From Levilactobacillus bambusae (GTDB lineage Bacteria; Bacillota; Bacilli; Lactobacillales; Lactobacillaceae), in assembly GCF_003124125.1 (NCBI RefSeq), contig NZ_QCXQ01000002.1, positions 519,068-583,067 of the forward strand: a stretch of DNA of 64,000 nucleotides. Reading direction: 5' to 3'. Below are positions 31,636 through 42,552 of the stretch, one piece after another (within the stretch, counting starts at the first letter, position 1; every line of letters starts with the position of its first letter). Both the position numbers and the translations under genes were made by a program. The notes below the pieces were generated by a model. That model worked only from the letters and a program-made list of their open reading frames with translations, did no database searches and had not been told where the DNA came from.

Positions 31636-32649
31636 CTAGTTTGCAAGAAGTTCCACGACATCATCCTGTGCAATTCCCGCAAAATAACTGTTTAGATCAA
31701 TATTGGTTAGAACCTCTTCGAGAACGTCGCCAGTATAGGGTAGCCCCTTCAGTGATTCTTCTAGTTGGGCGACATCGGCCGTGCCAAAGAAGTCGCCGTA
31801 TAGTTTAACCTCGCTAATTCGGCCGTTATCCACTTGGAACCGGGCATCGATGGTCCCGTTCGTAAAGTGCTTCCGTTTTTGGACCGTAAACTCCGGTGAC
31901 TTACCGTAAACCCAGTCCCAATTCCGGTAGAGGTCGTCCTCAATCGCCTTGATTGCGGCCCGGTCCTCATCGTCTAACTGGTATTCATGGGTTTCAGCCT
32001 CTGCCATCGTCGTCACACCGAGAACCCGCTTTGTGAGTTCATCACGGAACCCTTCCGTCGTCAAATCCTGGTACTCCGGCTTTAAGTAGGGTTTCAGATT
32101 TGTCACCCGGCTTCTAACCGACTTGATTCCCTTGGATTCAATCTTGTCCTTGGGGACGTGCAAAGCATTTGCAACGTCACTCGTATCCACGTCAAACATC
32201 AGTGTCCCGTGTGAGAAGGTTTTTCCATCCCGGGTGTACATCGCGTTGCCTGAGAACTTTTTCCCGTCAACCGTTAAATCATTGCGGCCATTGACTTCGG
32301 CCCCGGTAACCCCCATCTCATGCAGTGCATCGACAATGGGCGCCGCTAGCTTTCCGAAGTCGCCAAACCGTTGATCCTTGGCGGGCACAATAAAACTGAA
32401 GCAGAGGTTGCCTAAGTCTTGGTACATGGCTCCGCCACCGGATAACCGTCGGGTGATCGTAATGTGATGTTCCCGGCAATAATCCTCGTTAATCTCTTCT
32501 AACGTGTTTTGATTTCGCCCGACAATGATACACGGTTCCTCAATGTAAAACAGCATGAAGGGCACGGAAACTTTGCCGCTGTTCATTAAATACTGTTCCG
32601 TTGCTAGGTTCGTTCGAATATCATGGGTTTTCATTGCGATATATTGCAT
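31636..32649 (-). CDS. lplA: Lipoate-protein ligase A
   Basis: 337 residues, full length with the C-terminal accessory domain. It attaches lipoate, via lipoyl-AMP, to the lipoyl domain of E2. Motifs: ITRRLSGGGAMYQDLGNLCF (about 68-87), VNGRNDLTVDGKKFSGNAMY (about 124-143, with the catalytic Lys) and SHGTLMFDVD. The frame extends to 32709 inside pdhD; ATG at 32649 has GGAG eight bases upstream and lies 13 bases after the pdhD stop. Being last in the pdh operon it couples cofactor loading to complex synthesis. The operon also implies dependence on scavenged lipoate, since no LipA/LipB is nearby. Confidence 0.93.
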   Translation of the reverse strand: MQYIAMKTHDIRTNLATEQYLMNSGKVSVPFMLFYIEEPCIIVGRNQNTLEEINEDYCREHHITITRRLSGGGAMYQDLGNLCFSFIVPAKDQRFGDFGKLAAPIVDALHEMGVTGAEVNGRNDLTVDGKKFSGNAMYTRDGKTFSHGTLMFDVDTSDVANALHVPKDKIESKGIKSVRSRVTNLKPYLKPEYQDLTTEGFRDELTKRVLGVTTMAEAETHEYQLDDEDRAAIKAIEDDLYRNWDWVYGKSPEFTVQKRKHFTNGTIDARFQVDNGRISEVKLYGDFFGTADVAQLEESLKGLPYTGDVLEEVLTNIDLNSYFAGIAQDDVVELLAN

Positions 32650-32662
32650 GATGCCATCTCCA

Positions 32663-34066
32663 TTAAATGTTTGTTGGGAAACCAATTCCGACGTCTGCGG
32701 TATCACCAATGGCCTCGCTTAACGTTGGGTGCGGGTGAATGGTTAACGCAATGTCATCAATCGTGACGCCCGCTTCAATGGCCAGGGTAATTTCAGAAAT
32801 CAAATCGCTGGTATCTGGTCCGACCATCTGGGCCCCGATAACGACCCCGCTATCCTTCATGTAAACAATCCGGATAAACCCGTCCGTCGAGTTTAACGTA
32901 ATTGCTCGACCGTTTGCCATGAACGGGAACTGGGCCTTCTTAACGTCTAAGCCCCGATCCTTAGCTTCGGCAACCGTTAATCCGGTGGTGGCAATCTCAC
33001 TATCCGTGTAGCAAACCGCCGGCATTGCCCGGTAATCAACCGTTGATGACTGACCTGAGATAGCTTCTGCGGCGACCTTGCCTTCATACATCGCTTTGTG
33101 GGCTAGGGCTAATCCGGCTACGATATCACCAATCGCATAGATGTTTGAAACGTTGGTCCGTCCCTGAGCATCCACCGGAATCAACCCGTGATCATCCACC
33201 TTAACCCCGGTTTTATCCAGGCCCATGTCTGCCGTATTCGCCCGCCGACCGACGCTCACAATGCAGTCGTCGGCCTTGATCGTTTGATCCTTGCCATCGA
33301 CGGTGAACGTGACGTTTACCGCATCCGCCGTCTGTTCGGCATTCTTCGCCATGGCACTGGTATAAATAGCCACGTTTTGTTCCTTGAAATGTTTCTTAAT
33401 AACCTTTACTAGGTCGGCTTCGTAGTTAGACAGGATGCTATCCTTACCTTCCACAATGGTGACGTGGGCCCCTAAGTTTGCGTACGCTGAAGCTAATTCA
33501 CAGCCGATGTAGCCGCCGCCAATGACAACGAGCTCCTTAGGAAATTCCTTGAATGATAAGGCTCCCGTTGAATCCACGACCCGGCCGTTGAACTTAAAGT
33601 TAGGGATTTCGATGGGGTGACTCCCCGTTGCAATAATTAAGTTCTTAAAGGTGTACGTTTGGGCATGATCAGAATTCATGACCCGCAAACTGTGGTTATC
33701 CTTCATGTAGGCGTTTCCCCAAACGACGTCAATACCGTGTTTTTTGAACAAGCTGGCCACACCGCTGGTTAGCTGATGCACCACCTTGTCCTTCCATTCG
33801 ATGGTTTTAGTAAAGTCTAAGCTAGTTTGACCGACCGACAACCCCATGTAACTGGAGTTCGTGGCATCCTGATAGACGTGGCCCGCTTGAATCATAGCCT
33901 TCGATGGGATACAACCTACATTGAGGCAGACTCCCCCGATAAATTCACGTTCAATCACGGTAACCTTCTGGCCGAGTTCGGCGGCGTGAATGGCAGCCAC
34001 GTAGCCCCCGGGGCCAGCACCAATAACAACCGTCTCTAAATCAATTGCAAAATCTCCGACTACCAT
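32663..34066 (-). CDS. pdhD: Dihydrolipoyl dehydrogenase (E3 of pyruvate dehydrogenase)
   Basis: 467 residues, FAD disulfide reductase. FAD motif VIGAGPGGYVAAIHAAELGQ (about 15-34), redox disulfide GGVCLNVGCIPSKAM (about 45-59), NAD motif VVIGGGYIGCELASAYANLG (about 182-201), second FAD contact IYAIGDIVAG and the catalytic base His-Glu pair in IHPHPTLSEAIGD (about 442-454). It reoxidises dihydrolipoamide on E2 with NAD+. The ribosome binding site GGAAGG overlaps the end of pdhC, and the genes are seven bases apart. Confidence 0.96.
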   Translation of the reverse strand: MVVGDFAIDLETVVIGAGPGGYVAAIHAAELGQKVTVIEREFIGGVCLNVGCIPSKAMIQAGHVYQDATNSSYMGLSVGQTSLDFTKTIEWKDKVVHQLTSGVASLFKKHGIDVVWGNAYMKDNHSLRVMNSDHAQTYTFKNLIIATGSHPIEIPNFKFNGRVVDSTGALSFKEFPKELVVIGGGYIGCELASAYANLGAHVTIVEGKDSILSNYEADLVKVIKKHFKEQNVAIYTSAMAKNAEQTADAVNVTFTVDGKDQTIKADDCIVSVGRRANTADMGLDKTGVKVDDHGLIPVDAQGRTNVSNIYAIGDIVAGLALAHKAMYEGKVAAEAISGQSSTVDYRAMPAVCYTDSEIATTGLTVAEAKDRGLDVKKAQFPFMANGRAITLNSTDGFIRIVYMKDSGVVIGAQMVGPDTSDLISEITLAIEAGVTIDDIALTIHPHPTLSEAIGDTADVGIGFPTNI

Positions 34067-34072
34067 ACGTGA

Positions 34073-35365
34073 TCATCCTTCCATCAACAATAATTCTGGG
34101 TCGCTCAAGAGTTCCTTTAACCGGTTCATGGCCCGCTGAGCGGTTGCACCGTCAATTACCCGGTGGTCAACGGCGAGGGACAGTTTCAGTACCCGGCCAA
34201 TTTGTAACTCCTCATCAATGACAACGGGCTCCTTCGTAATCCGGCCCATCCCTAAGATGGCAACTTCCGGCCAGTTAATGAGCGGTGTGAAGAATCCGCC
34301 GCCAACGGAACCAATGTTAGTAATCGACATGCCGGTGTGGGCCATATCAGCAGGGCTCAGCTGATTATCCTGAGCCTTTGCCGTATTTTCCGTAATGGCA
34401 TTAGCAATGCTAAACAGGCTCATTTGATCAGCGTGTTTCAGGTTAGGCACGTATAAGCCATGATCCGTATCCGTGGCAATACCCACGTTGATGTAATCTT
34501 TATGACTGATCTGGAGGTTTTCCATGTCGACGCTGGAGTTGAACTCTGGAAATTCCTTCATGACGACGGCTAACGCCTTAACCACGTAAGCTAAGAAGGT
34601 TAAGTGAACGCCACGGTCCGCAGCCATTTCCTTGTACTTTGCCCGGTGAGCCCACAGTTTATCCACGGGAACATCGTCAAAGATGTGAATACTTGGAATT
34701 TCTGAGGCACTCTTAGCCATTGCTTTGGCCGTTGCTTTCCGAACGGGTGACATCTTTTCGGTCGTTTCGGGCCAGTCAGTACTGGATGAAGCAGCTGGCG
34801 TGGCGCTCTTGTCTGCTGGTTGAGCGGTCTGAACGGCACCCCCGTTTGCTGCAAACCCGTCAACATCGGCTTTCACCACTTGACCATGGCGGCCGGATCC
34901 CTGAATCTGGCTAATGTCGACGTTCTTTTCGCGGGCGTAGGCCCGAACGGACGGCATAGCTAAGACGGGCAGACTATGGTCGGCTTTGGCAGTGACGGGT
35001 GCTGGTTGTGCTGGCGTTGCAACTGGGGCGGGCGCTGGTTTTTCAGCCGCTGGAACGGGCGTTGGCTCCGGGGCTGCAGCTGGCGCCGCACTCTCATCCG
35101 GTTGAAACTCTTCGGGTACGTCACCCTCAACTTCTAGTTCTACGAGTGGTTGGCCCACCGTAGCTTCATCGCCCTCTGGGACCAAAATTGTAGTTACTGT
35201 TCCGGCCACGGGAGAGGGGATTTCTTCAACGGATTTATCGTTTTCGATTTGAACCAGATCACCATCAGCTTCAACGGTATCGCCGGGTTTAACGTGCCAT
35301 TCGCCAACGGTTCCTTCGGTGATACCTTCGCCTAGGGCTGGTAATTTAAATTGATATTTACTCAT
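34073..35365 (-). CDS. pdhC: Dihydrolipoamide acetyltransferase (E2 of pyruvate dehydrogenase)
   Basis: 430 residues. One lipoyl domain (1-78) with the lipoylated Lys in [15 protein letters not shown] at about residue 44, a Pro/Ala linker (about 88-130, [16 protein letters not shown]), the subunit-binding domain [20 protein letters not shown] (about 137-156), a second linker, and the catalytic domain (about 200-430) ending with [20 protein letters not shown], which holds the His and Asp of the acyltransferase. A single lipoyl domain is common in Gram-positive E2. AGGAG precedes the ATG. Third gene of the operon. Confidence 0.96.
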   Translation of the reverse strand: MSKYQFKLPALGEGITEGTVGEWHVKPGDTVEADGDLVQIENDKSVEEIPSPVAGTVTTILVPEGDEATVGQPLVELEVEGDVPEEFQPDESAAPAAAPEPTPVPAAEKPAPAPVATPAQPAPVTAKADHSLPVLAMPSVRAYAREKNVDISQIQGSGRHGQVVKADVDGFAANGGAVQTAQPADKSATPAASSSTDWPETTEKMSPVRKATAKAMAKSASEIPSIHIFDDVPVDKLWAHRAKYKEMAADRGVHLTFLAYVVKALAVVMKEFPEFNSSVDMENLQISHKDYINVGIATDTDHGLYVPNLKHADQMSLFSIANAITENTAKAQDNQLSPADMAHTGMSITNIGSVGGGFFTPLINWPEVAILGMGRITKEPVVIDEELQIGRVLKLSLAVDHRVIDGATAQRAMNRLKELLSDPELLLMEG

Positions 35366-35383
35366 GTCAGTTAAACTCCTATC

Positions 35384-36361
35384 CTAAAAATTGACGATTT
35401 CCTTCACTTTATTAATAATATCCGTTTGGTTAGGCAGCCAAGCGTCTTCGGCCATTGAGAATGGGTACGGTGTATCCGGTGCGCTAACCCGGCCGATTGG
35501 GGCATCCAGTGAAAGAATTCCCTCTTCAGCAATTAAGGCTGCCACTTGACCACTAACCCCCGCCTGCTTTTGGGCTTCTTGAACGAGCACAACGTGGCCG
35601 GTCTTCTTTACGGAGTTTAAAATGGTTTCGTGATCGAGGGGCGAAATGGTCCGTAAATCAACCACTTCGGTATCGATTCCTTCCTTAGCCAGTTCATCGG
35701 CAGCGGCTAAACTGTCCCGAACCATGGCACCATAGGTAATAATCGTGACGTCTTGGCCATCCCGCTTAACATCAGCCTTATCCAACGGGACGGTGTAGGC
35801 TTCATCCGGAACCTCTTCCTTAAAGGACCGGTACAACTTCATGTGTTCCAGGAACAGTACGGGATCGTCCGAACGAATGGCAGAAATCATGAGGCCCTTA
35901 GCGTCGTAAGGATTGCTAGGAACCACTACCCGAATTCCCGGCGTTTGGGTAATTAAACCTTCCAAACTGTCGGAGTGGAGTTCTGGCGTATGAACCCCGC
36001 CACCAAAAGCAGCCCGAATGGTAATTGGCATTTTACGGGTGCCGCCCATCCGGAACGGTTCACGGGAAATTTGGCCGGCAATTTCATCCATGGCTTCAAA
36101 AACGAACCCGAAGAATTGCAATTCTGGAACTGGCCGGAAACCTTCCAAAGCTAGCCCGGTTGCTAACCCAATAATGCCAGATTCAGCAAGGGGAGTATCA
36201 AAAACCCGGTCCTCACCGTTGTTCGCTTGGAGGTCTTCAGTTGCCCGGAACACCCCACCATTTTTACCAACGTCTTCACCAAAAACGAGGACTTTATCAT
36301 CGCGTTTAATTTCTTCATCTAAGGCGGCATTGATCGCCTTAATCATCGTCATTTTAGCCAT
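35384..36361 (-). CDS. pdhB: Pyruvate dehydrogenase E1, beta subunit
   Basis: 325 residues, full length. Typical stretches are [21 protein letters not shown] (about 25-45, with the ThDP-contacting Glu), [56 protein letters not shown] (about 110-131) and the C-terminal half beginning [11 protein letters not shown]. With PdhA it forms the thiamine-diphosphate heterotetramer that decarboxylates pyruvate and acetylates the lipoyl group. It begins two bases after the pdhA stop, implying translational coupling. Confidence 0.96.
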   Translation of the reverse strand: MAKMTMIKAINAALDEEIKRDDKVLVFGEDVGKNGGVFRATEDLQANNGEDRVFDTPLAESGIIGLATGLALEGFRPVPELQFFGFVFEAMDEIAGQISREPFRMGGTRKMPITIRAAFGGGVHTPELHSDSLEGLITQTPGIRVVVPSNPYDAKGLMISAIRSDDPVLFLEHMKLYRSFKEEVPDEAYTVPLDKADVKRDGQDVTIITYGAMVRDSLAAADELAKEGIDTEVVDLRTISPLDHETILNSVKKTGHVVLVQEAQKQAGVSGQVAALIAEEGILSLDAPIGRVSAPDTPYPFSMAEDAWLPNQTDIINKVKEIVNF

Positions 36362-36363
36362 AA

Positions 36364-37470
<1,107 letters not shown>

Positions 37471-37544
37471 TCAATTCTTCAGATGGTGTGACTAATCAAT
37501 TCCCACGCTTTACTAAATATTTTAGCGAGACTAACTCGTTTATT

Positions 37545-37558
37545 TAAAAGCGCTTTCA
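37545..37558. promoter_or_regulatory. cre-like box at the pdh promoter
   Basis: Read on the minus strand TGAAAGCGCTTTTA, one mismatch to TGWAANCGNTNWCA. It begins five bases after the -10 box, i.e. over the transcription start. Confidence 0.55.
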
Positions 37559-37563
37559 TTGTG

Positions 37564-37592
37564 AGTATAAGCCATCCTTTCGCAGATGTAAA
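37564..37592 (-). promoter_or_regulatory. Promoter of the pdh operon
   Basis: Minus strand TTTACA (37592-37587), 17-bp spacer, TATACT (37569-37564). The remaining AT-rich stretch up to 37780 holds no gene or clear site that I can see. Confidence 0.65.
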
Positions 37593-37782
37593 TATTGTTT
37601 CCCATTGAACATAATCCCTAAAAATCCGAGAAAGCTTTAATTTTTGTGAAATTAATAAACCCTTGATACTGAAATAATGTTCAGTTTAATTTAGTGTTAT
37701 CAGAAACAGTTTATATCATATACAAAATCGTTAAAAAAATCACATGACTTGATTTTGAGTAAAATCTGCCGATTTTTTCTAA

Positions 37783-37900
37783 AAAAAGTGGGACTGGAAA
37801 CAAATAGGGGCGATGCCCAATCCGATCAAAAACTCGATCGAATCTGGTCATCGCCCCTACTTGGCGGGATCTGAACGTCTTACGCCCCCGCCCCCACCTT
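37783..37900. repeat. Family B structured repeat / terminator
   Basis: Outer AAAAAGTGGG with CCCACCTTTTT, inner AAATAGGGGCGATG/CATCGCCCCTACTT (37802-37815/37849-37862), loop with AATCCGATC and GATCGAATC, then CTGAACGTCTTA. It overlaps the stop of the HAD gene and probably terminates it. Confidence 0.75.
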
Positions 37901-37901
37901 T

Positions 37902-38720
37902 TTACATTAATCCCAACTTTTTTATTCCCTCAGCGACACCGTCTTCATAGTCGGCATCAGTCACTAGCTTTGCGGCCTGCTGCACCTCGGGAATTCCGTT
38001 GGCCACCGAGACAGGCATCCCCACCTGCGTTAACATGGCCAGATCATTTGAATTATCGCCGAACGCCACGATCTCATCGGGGGTGATTCCCAGCCGCTCA
38101 CCCAGTTCAATCACGGCTTGGCCCTTGTCGACCCCGGCGTGGTTGACTTCCACGTAAATGCCGGAGGAGTACGTGACGTTAATTCCGCCGTTAAATGCCT
38201 CTTCGATCGCCGCAAACATTTGGTGGCGCACCGTTTCATCGGGGTTCATCGCAATCACCTTCATGATCGTTTGGTCCTTAAAAATTGAAAAATCCGGGGT
38301 AGCCATCGGAATGTAGGTCACGTTCCGCGTTTTAAAGTAGGCCTCATCATCAGCCCGAACCCGGTAAATGTAGAGTTGGTCGGTGGTATAGACGTGAACA
38401 TCAGCCGTTTCAAACTGACGAAGCGTATCAAACGCTAACTTTGCCTCATCATATGGCATGGCATGGCTAATCACAATTTGGTTGCCCGCATTTTCCACTA
38501 CCACGCCACCGTTATAAGAAATAACGTATTCGTCAGCGGTCTGATACAGACCCAACTGTTTTAACAGCGCCTGCACCGTTAAGTAGCTCCGCCCGGTATT
38601 GGGGACGAACTTCACGCCCCGGCTTACAGCCGCCTCAATGGCGTCAACGTTGGCCTGTGAAATACTACCGTCCGCCCGCAAAAGTGTTTCATCTAGATCG
38701 CTGGTGATCATTTTGTACAT
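37902..38720 (-). CDS. Cof-type HAD-IIB sugar phosphatase
   Basis: 272 residues. HAD motif I MITSDLDETLLRADGSIS (4-21, nucleophile and acid DxD as DLDET), motif II Thr/Ser in VPNTGRSYLTV, the type IIB cap domain, Lys in motif III, and motif IV VAFGDNSNDLAMLTQVG (about 218-234). Members dephosphorylate sugar phosphates, FMN or phosphorylated cofactors. The frame is open to 38828 but that stretch covers the terminator of the kinase gene upstream; ATG at 38720 has GGGGGA eight bases before it. Lies just downstream of the polyol locus, with a separate terminator between. Confidence 0.85.
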   Translation of the reverse strand: MYKMITSDLDETLLRADGSISQANVDAIEAAVSRGVKFVPNTGRSYLTVQALLKQLGLYQTADEYVISYNGGVVVENAGNQIVISHAMPYDEAKLAFDTLRQFETADVHVYTTDQLYIYRVRADDEAYFKTRNVTYIPMATPDFSIFKDQTIMKVIAMNPDETVRHQMFAAIEEAFNGGINVTYSSGIYVEVNHAGVDKGQAVIELGERLGITPDEIVAFGDNSNDLAMLTQVGMPVSVANGIPEVQQAAKLVTDADYEDGVAEGIKKLGLM

Positions 38721-38761
38721 GTTGATTTCCCCCACTGGTAATTTGTCCCAAATCAAGAGAC

Positions 38762-38813
38762 AACGGGGTCCCGCCAGATAAGGAACGCTTTCCTTATCCG
38801 CAGGACCCCGTTT
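38762..38813. terminator. Terminator of the kinase-SDR operon
   Basis: Long stem AACGGGGTCC...GGACCCCGTTT with inner GATAAGGAA/TTCCTTATC around a short loop; T run on the minus-strand side. Confidence 0.85.
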
Positions 38814-38850
38814 ATCAGATCCGAGCAAGAATCAATTCCTACCCCTCATT

Positions 38851-40392
38851 TTAGGACTCTTCAATTCCGGAAATCAATGATAAATTGTGCATATCATCGC
38901 CTAAGTCGTTGTAAAGGTCCCGGTAAAGCTGATAGTACTGGTTATAAATTTCGTGTTGGTTACTTCGGGGCTGCACGGTCTCACCGAGAACCTGCCACTT
39001 TTGAACTTGCTCCACCGTCAAAGTATCCGTGGCTAGCCCGGCCAGCATGACGTCGCCTAAGTTGGCTTCGGCATCCTCAATCGGTGTCCGAACGGCATAA
39101 CCCGTGACGTCCGCAAACATTTGAACCCAGTCGGCCGACTGAGTGACACCCCCGGCAATCACAATGTAATCGCCAAGGTCCTGACCCGTACTTTCAATAC
39201 TGTGCCGAAGAGCGTAGCAGACAGCTTCTTGAAAGGCGTGGTAGACATCCGCTTTCGTGTGCACGAGGGACAGTCCGAAGACCATTCCCTTAGCATCCGA
39301 ATTCCAGACGGGCGCCCGTTCTCCCATGAAGTAGGGCAAAACGACTAAGCCCCGGCTCCCCGCAGGGACATCCTTCGCTTCCTCACCCAAAGCAACGTAG
39401 GCATTTTGGCCTCCCGCACGTTGTACGGCCATTTCGGCCTGGGCAAAGTTATTTCTAAACCACTTCGTAATTGCGCCAGCAGTTGCTGACCCGCTAAAAT
39501 TATACACGAGGTTTCGTGACTGATACGGATAGGGCCAAACAATGAGACCCTTGCCCTTAATCGGTTTGTCGCTCACTAACGCTGCATTCATAGAGGAACC
39601 GATCGCAGCCACGTACCGGCCGGGTTCAAAAACTCCCATGCCAACGTTAGCGGCCCCAACGTCCACTCCGCCAGCGATAACTGGTGTCCCGACCTCAAGG
39701 CCAAGGTCAGCGGCGACGTCCGCCGTTAACCGCCCGGCAATTTCAGTGGCATCCACAAATTTTTCGGGCATCTTGCTAACGGGAACACCCATGGCATCCA
39801 TCAATTCTTTGGACCAGGTCCCGTTATTGATGTCGTAGAATCCGCCGATGTTACCGGCAGCGGAGTAGTCGATGGAGATATCGCCCGTCAACTTATAAAT
39901 GACGTAGTTGTTTGGCGGCAGGAACATCTGAATCCGGTTCCAATTTTCGGGTTCATGATTCTTGATCCAGAGAACCTTGGTGTAGCCGTAGTAGGGGTCA
40001 ACCACGTCGTTCCCCGTAATTTCGGATAACCGATCGAGGTCCACGTTATTCTTCACCCAATCCGTTTCCTCGGCTGCCCGCCGATCCATCCAAATCAGGT
40101 CGGGCCGAACCGGGTTCATGTCCTTATCAACTGGTACCCCAGAACCACCGTACAGGCCGCTAATGCCAATTCCCTTAATATCCTTGGGGTTAACCCCACT
40201 CTGTTTGACCACGGCCCGAATCGACTCTTTGACCCCGTTTAACCAGACATCGGGCCATTGTTCGGCCCACAGCGGCCGGGGCGTTAAAACATCGTATTCC
40301 TCTAAATCATGCGCAATCAGTTTGCCATTGGTATCCATCAAAATGCTTTTAGTTCCCGACGTACCGATGTCCGTCCCAATTAAGTAATCCAT
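38851..40392 (-). CDS. FGGY-family carbohydrate kinase
   Basis: 513 residues, two actin-like domains. N-terminal phosphate-binding loop YLIGTDIGTSGTKSILMD (3-20), IGISGLYGGSGVPVD at about 82, the metal-binding WMDRRAAEE at about 106, and the C-terminal FGGY region VVLPYFMGERAPVWN and YIVIAGGVTQSADWVQMFADV (adenosine site). The family covers xylulokinase, ribulokinase, gluconokinase and relatives; which one is not clear. The neighbouring polyol-type dehydrogenase and GPH symporter suggest D-xylulose or another ketose made from a pentitol, with the phosphorylated product entering the phosphoketolase pathway. ATG at 40392 is used; TTG at 40413 is possible. Confidence 0.85.
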   Translation of the reverse strand: MDYLIGTDIGTSGTKSILMDTNGKLIAHDLEEYDVLTPRPLWAEQWPDVWLNGVKESIRAVVKQSGVNPKDIKGIGISGLYGGSGVPVDKDMNPVRPDLIWMDRRAAEETDWVKNNVDLDRLSEITGNDVVDPYYGYTKVLWIKNHEPENWNRIQMFLPPNNYVIYKLTGDISIDYSAAGNIGGFYDINNGTWSKELMDAMGVPVSKMPEKFVDATEIAGRLTADVAADLGLEVGTPVIAGGVDVGAANVGMGVFEPGRYVAAIGSSMNAALVSDKPIKGKGLIVWPYPYQSRNLVYNFSGSATAGAITKWFRNNFAQAEMAVQRAGGQNAYVALGEEAKDVPAGSRGLVVLPYFMGERAPVWNSDAKGMVFGLSLVHTKADVYHAFQEAVCYALRHSIESTGQDLGDYIVIAGGVTQSADWVQMFADVTGYAVRTPIEDAEANLGDVMLAGLATDTLTVEQVQKWQVLGETVQPRSNQHEIYNQYYQLYRDLYNDLGDDMHNLSLISGIEES

Positions 40393-40440
40393 CTCATCCC
40401 ATCCTCTTTTCAACTATTATCGTTCGGTTGCCCCATTAGT

Positions 40441-41220
40441 CTACCAAGCCGTGAAGGCCCCATCAATCAGGTAGTCATCACCGGTTGAGAAGCTGCTGGC
40501 ATCGCTAGCTAAGTAAACGGCCATTCCCTGTAATTCCTCAGGCTTGCCTAACCGACCCAGCGGAGCCCAGTCATTCCAAGTCTTAATCAGCGGCTTCAAG
40601 TCGGGTGAGCTTAAGGTTAAGTCGGTTCCCATGTAACCTGGGCTCATCGTGTTGACCCGAACTCCCTTCTTTGCCCATTCAATGGCTAAGGACTTCGATA
40701 ATTGGATAACACCAGCCTTCGTTGCGTTGTACGAACACTGCGGCTGCGGCCGGTTAACGATATGGGCTGACATAGAGGCCGTGTTGATAATGGATCCCTT
40801 CCCCTGTTCAATCATGTAGCGCCCGGCAGCGGTTGAACATAAGAAGACGGAATTCAAGTTGAGGTTGACCACCTTTAGCCACTGGTCGTACGTCATTTCA
40901 GCTGCGGGTACGTTTAAACACATTCCAGCGTTGTTGAAGGCTGCATCCAAACCTCCTAATTCCTTAACGACGGTCTTTACCATGGCCTCAACTTCGTCCT
41001 GGTTCGTGACGTCCGTTTTTACCGAGATCGTTTTTTGTCCGGTGGCAGCCGCAATTTCCTGAGCGGCTTCAGCGGCCTTATCCCCGTTAATATCAACAAT
41101 GGCAACGTCAGCCCCCGCTTCGGCCAATCCTAGAGCCATCGCCTTACCTAACCCTTGGGCACCCCCAGTCACGTACGCTTTCTTACCCTTGAGACTCATT
41201 CGTTCTAAAATTGTACTCAT
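40441..41220 (-). CDS. SDR polyol dehydrogenase-like
   Basis: 259 residues, classical SDR: AYVTGGAQGLGKAMALGLAE (about 14-33), DVAIVDINGDKAAEAA with Asp after strand 2 favouring NAD, DAAFNNAGM at about 93, active site INTASMSAHIVNRPQPQCSYNATK (Ser-Tyr-Lys) and end SSFSTGDDYLIDGAFTAW. It resembles the arabitol/mannitol/sorbose dehydrogenase subgroup. TTG at 41235 opens the frame, but ATG at 41220 has GGAGG eight bases upstream. Operon with the kinase 48 bases downstream; expected to oxidise a polyol to the ketose phosphorylated by that kinase. Promoter, operator-like box and cre are all present upstream. Confidence 0.85.
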   Translation of the reverse strand: MSTILERMSLKGKKAYVTGGAQGLGKAMALGLAEAGADVAIVDINGDKAAEAAQEIAAATGQKTISVKTDVTNQDEVEAMVKTVVKELGGLDAAFNNAGMCLNVPAAEMTYDQWLKVVNLNLNSVFLCSTAAGRYMIEQGKGSIINTASMSAHIVNRPQPQCSYNATKAGVIQLSKSLAIEWAKKGVRVNTMSPGYMGTDLTLSSPDLKPLIKTWNDWAPLGRLGKPEELQGMAVYLASDASSFSTGDDYLIDGAFTAW

Positions 41221-41263
41221 TGTGTGTTCCTCCAATTTCTAATCCGCCATTTTATTTTAATTA

Positions 41264-41288
41264 GTTTTATAAAACGACTTTATTTAAT
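41264..41288 (-). promoter_or_regulatory. Shared operator of the polyol locus, copy 1
   Basis: On the minus strand ATTAAATAAAGTCG-T-TTTATAAAAC. It matches 42737-42761 at 22 of 25 positions and lies, like it, just downstream of a promoter. Probable site of the ROK regulator encoded between the two. Confidence 0.65.
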
Positions 41289-41296
41289 TCGACATC

Positions 41297-41325
41297 AGCA
41301 TACCGCCGACATTTTGACTTGTCAA
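41297..41325 (-). promoter_or_regulatory. Promoter of the SDR-kinase operon
   Basis: Minus strand TTGACA (41325-41320), 17-bp spacer, TATGCT (41302-41297). Confidence 0.7.
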
Positions 41326-41333
41326 TCATTTTT

Positions 41334-41347
41334 TGTAATCGATTTCA
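41334..41347. promoter_or_regulatory. cre box
   Basis: TGTAATCGATTTCA, full match to TGWAANCGNTNWCA, eight bases upstream of the -35 box of the SDR-kinase promoter. Confidence 0.65.
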
Positions 41348-41430
41348 TCGTTTGTCGCCAATCTTTCTATTTACCCAGATTGTGCTAAACTAAATTTATG
41401 ATCTTTTCAAGTTAAGGAGGCTTCATCACC

Positions 41431-42549
41431 ATGGGCGTCAGCAATATGCAGTCGATCCAACAATCGAACTATTCGGATATTTATCATTTCATGTACCTAC
41501 ACGACCGCTTGTCCAAACAGGATATTGCCGATGAATTAGGCCTTAGCCTGCCTACCGTCACATCCAACTTAAACAAGCTGCTCAACCAACAGTTAATTAT
41601 GAAAAACGGCCAGTTAAAATCCCACATTGGTCGCCGGGCCACCGCTTATTCTATTGATGCCAACGTTAAGCTAAGTGTCGGGGTCGAAATTTTTCACCAC
41701 GAAGCCACCTTCGCGATCCTTAACCTCCACCACGACGTCTTAATCACCCACACCGTTCCCCTGACGTTTGAGAAAACGAGTTCATACTGCCAGACCTTAA
41801 GCACGAAATTACTCAACCTGCTTAAAGGAAGGGGGCTCAGTCTAAACCAAGTGATCGGCGTGAGCATTGGGGTCCAAGGCCTGATTTCAAACGATGGGAC
41901 CACCATCCTCTACGGTAAAATTTTAGACTGTACCGGAATGACCACCCAGGACTTCGCCCAGTTTTTACCGTTTCCCGTTACGTTCTATCACGACGCCGAC
42001 TGTGTGGCGGCCGCCGAAAATACGGCCGTCCCAAAGGATGGGATCTACCTTTCCATCGGGGAACATTTGGGAACCGCCATTATCATTAACGGGCACCTCT
42101 TCAAAAGTCCCCACGGTAGGGACGGCACAATGGAACACATTTCCTTAGATCCCGTTAACGGCCGGCAATGCTACTGCGGCCGGCGCGGATGCATCGAGAC
42201 GTACAGTTCCTTAAGTTCTCTACTGGAACCCGGTGAAACAACCACCAGCTTCTTTGCCGGGTTAAAGGCGGCCAACCCTGCCATTGCCGATCGCTTTGAC
42301 CGCTACTTAAACGACCTGGCTGAAGCCGTCTATAACCTACACATGTTTGTCGACCTATCCATCATCGTTGCGGGTGAAATTGCGTCGTTTCTCACCCCCG
42401 CAATGATTGAAGAACTCGCCAACCGGTTCAGCCAGCTCGCTGTCTTTCCGGAAGACGGTGCCGATATCCGGTTAGGCCGGGTTACCCACCACGCCGTTGC
42501 GATTGGGGCGGCGATTCCAGCCATTCAGGACTACTTAACTCAAATCTAG
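41431..42549 (+). CDS. ROK-family (XylR-like) transcriptional regulator
   Basis: 372 residues. N-terminal winged helix SDIYHFMYLHDRLSKQDIADELGLSLPTVTSNL (about 14-46; recognition helix SLPTVTSNLNKL), then the ROK domain with VIGVSIGVQGLIS at about 142, YHDADCVAAAENT at about 186, and the zinc-binding signature QCYCGRRGCIETY at about 246-258. Such proteins repress sugar genes until the sugar binds. It sits between the outward-facing SDR-kinase and GPH symporter units, both of which carry the same 25-bp box. AAGGAGG lies ten bases before the ATG; MQSIQQ at 41446 is an alternative start. Confidence 0.88.
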   Translation: MGVSNMQSIQQSNYSDIYHFMYLHDRLSKQDIADELGLSLPTVTSNLNKLLNQQLIMKNGQLKSHIGRRATAYSIDANVKLSVGVEIFHHEATFAILNLHHDVLITHTVPLTFEKTSSYCQTLSTKLLNLLKGRGLSLNQVIGVSIGVQGLISNDGTTILYGKILDCTGMTTQDFAQFLPFPVTFYHDADCVAAAENTAVPKDGIYLSIGEHLGTAIIINGHLFKSPHGRDGTMEHISLDPVNGRQCYCGRRGCIETYSSLSSLLEPGETTTSFFAGLKAANPAIADRFDRYLNDLAEAVYNLHMFVDLSIIVAGEIASFLTPAMIEELANRFSQLAVFPEDGADIRLGRVTHHAVAIGAAIPAIQDYLTQI

Positions 42550-42552
42550 CCG

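Noticed and set aside
31512-31682. 57-codon N-terminal extension of the SGNH hydrolase
   Set aside because: It runs through the lplA 3' end and its terminator hairpin; the ATG at 31511 has a strong ribosome binding site.
38721-38828. 36-codon N-terminal extension of the HAD phosphatase
   Set aside because: It covers the terminator of the kinase gene; the typical HAD N terminus begins at 38720.
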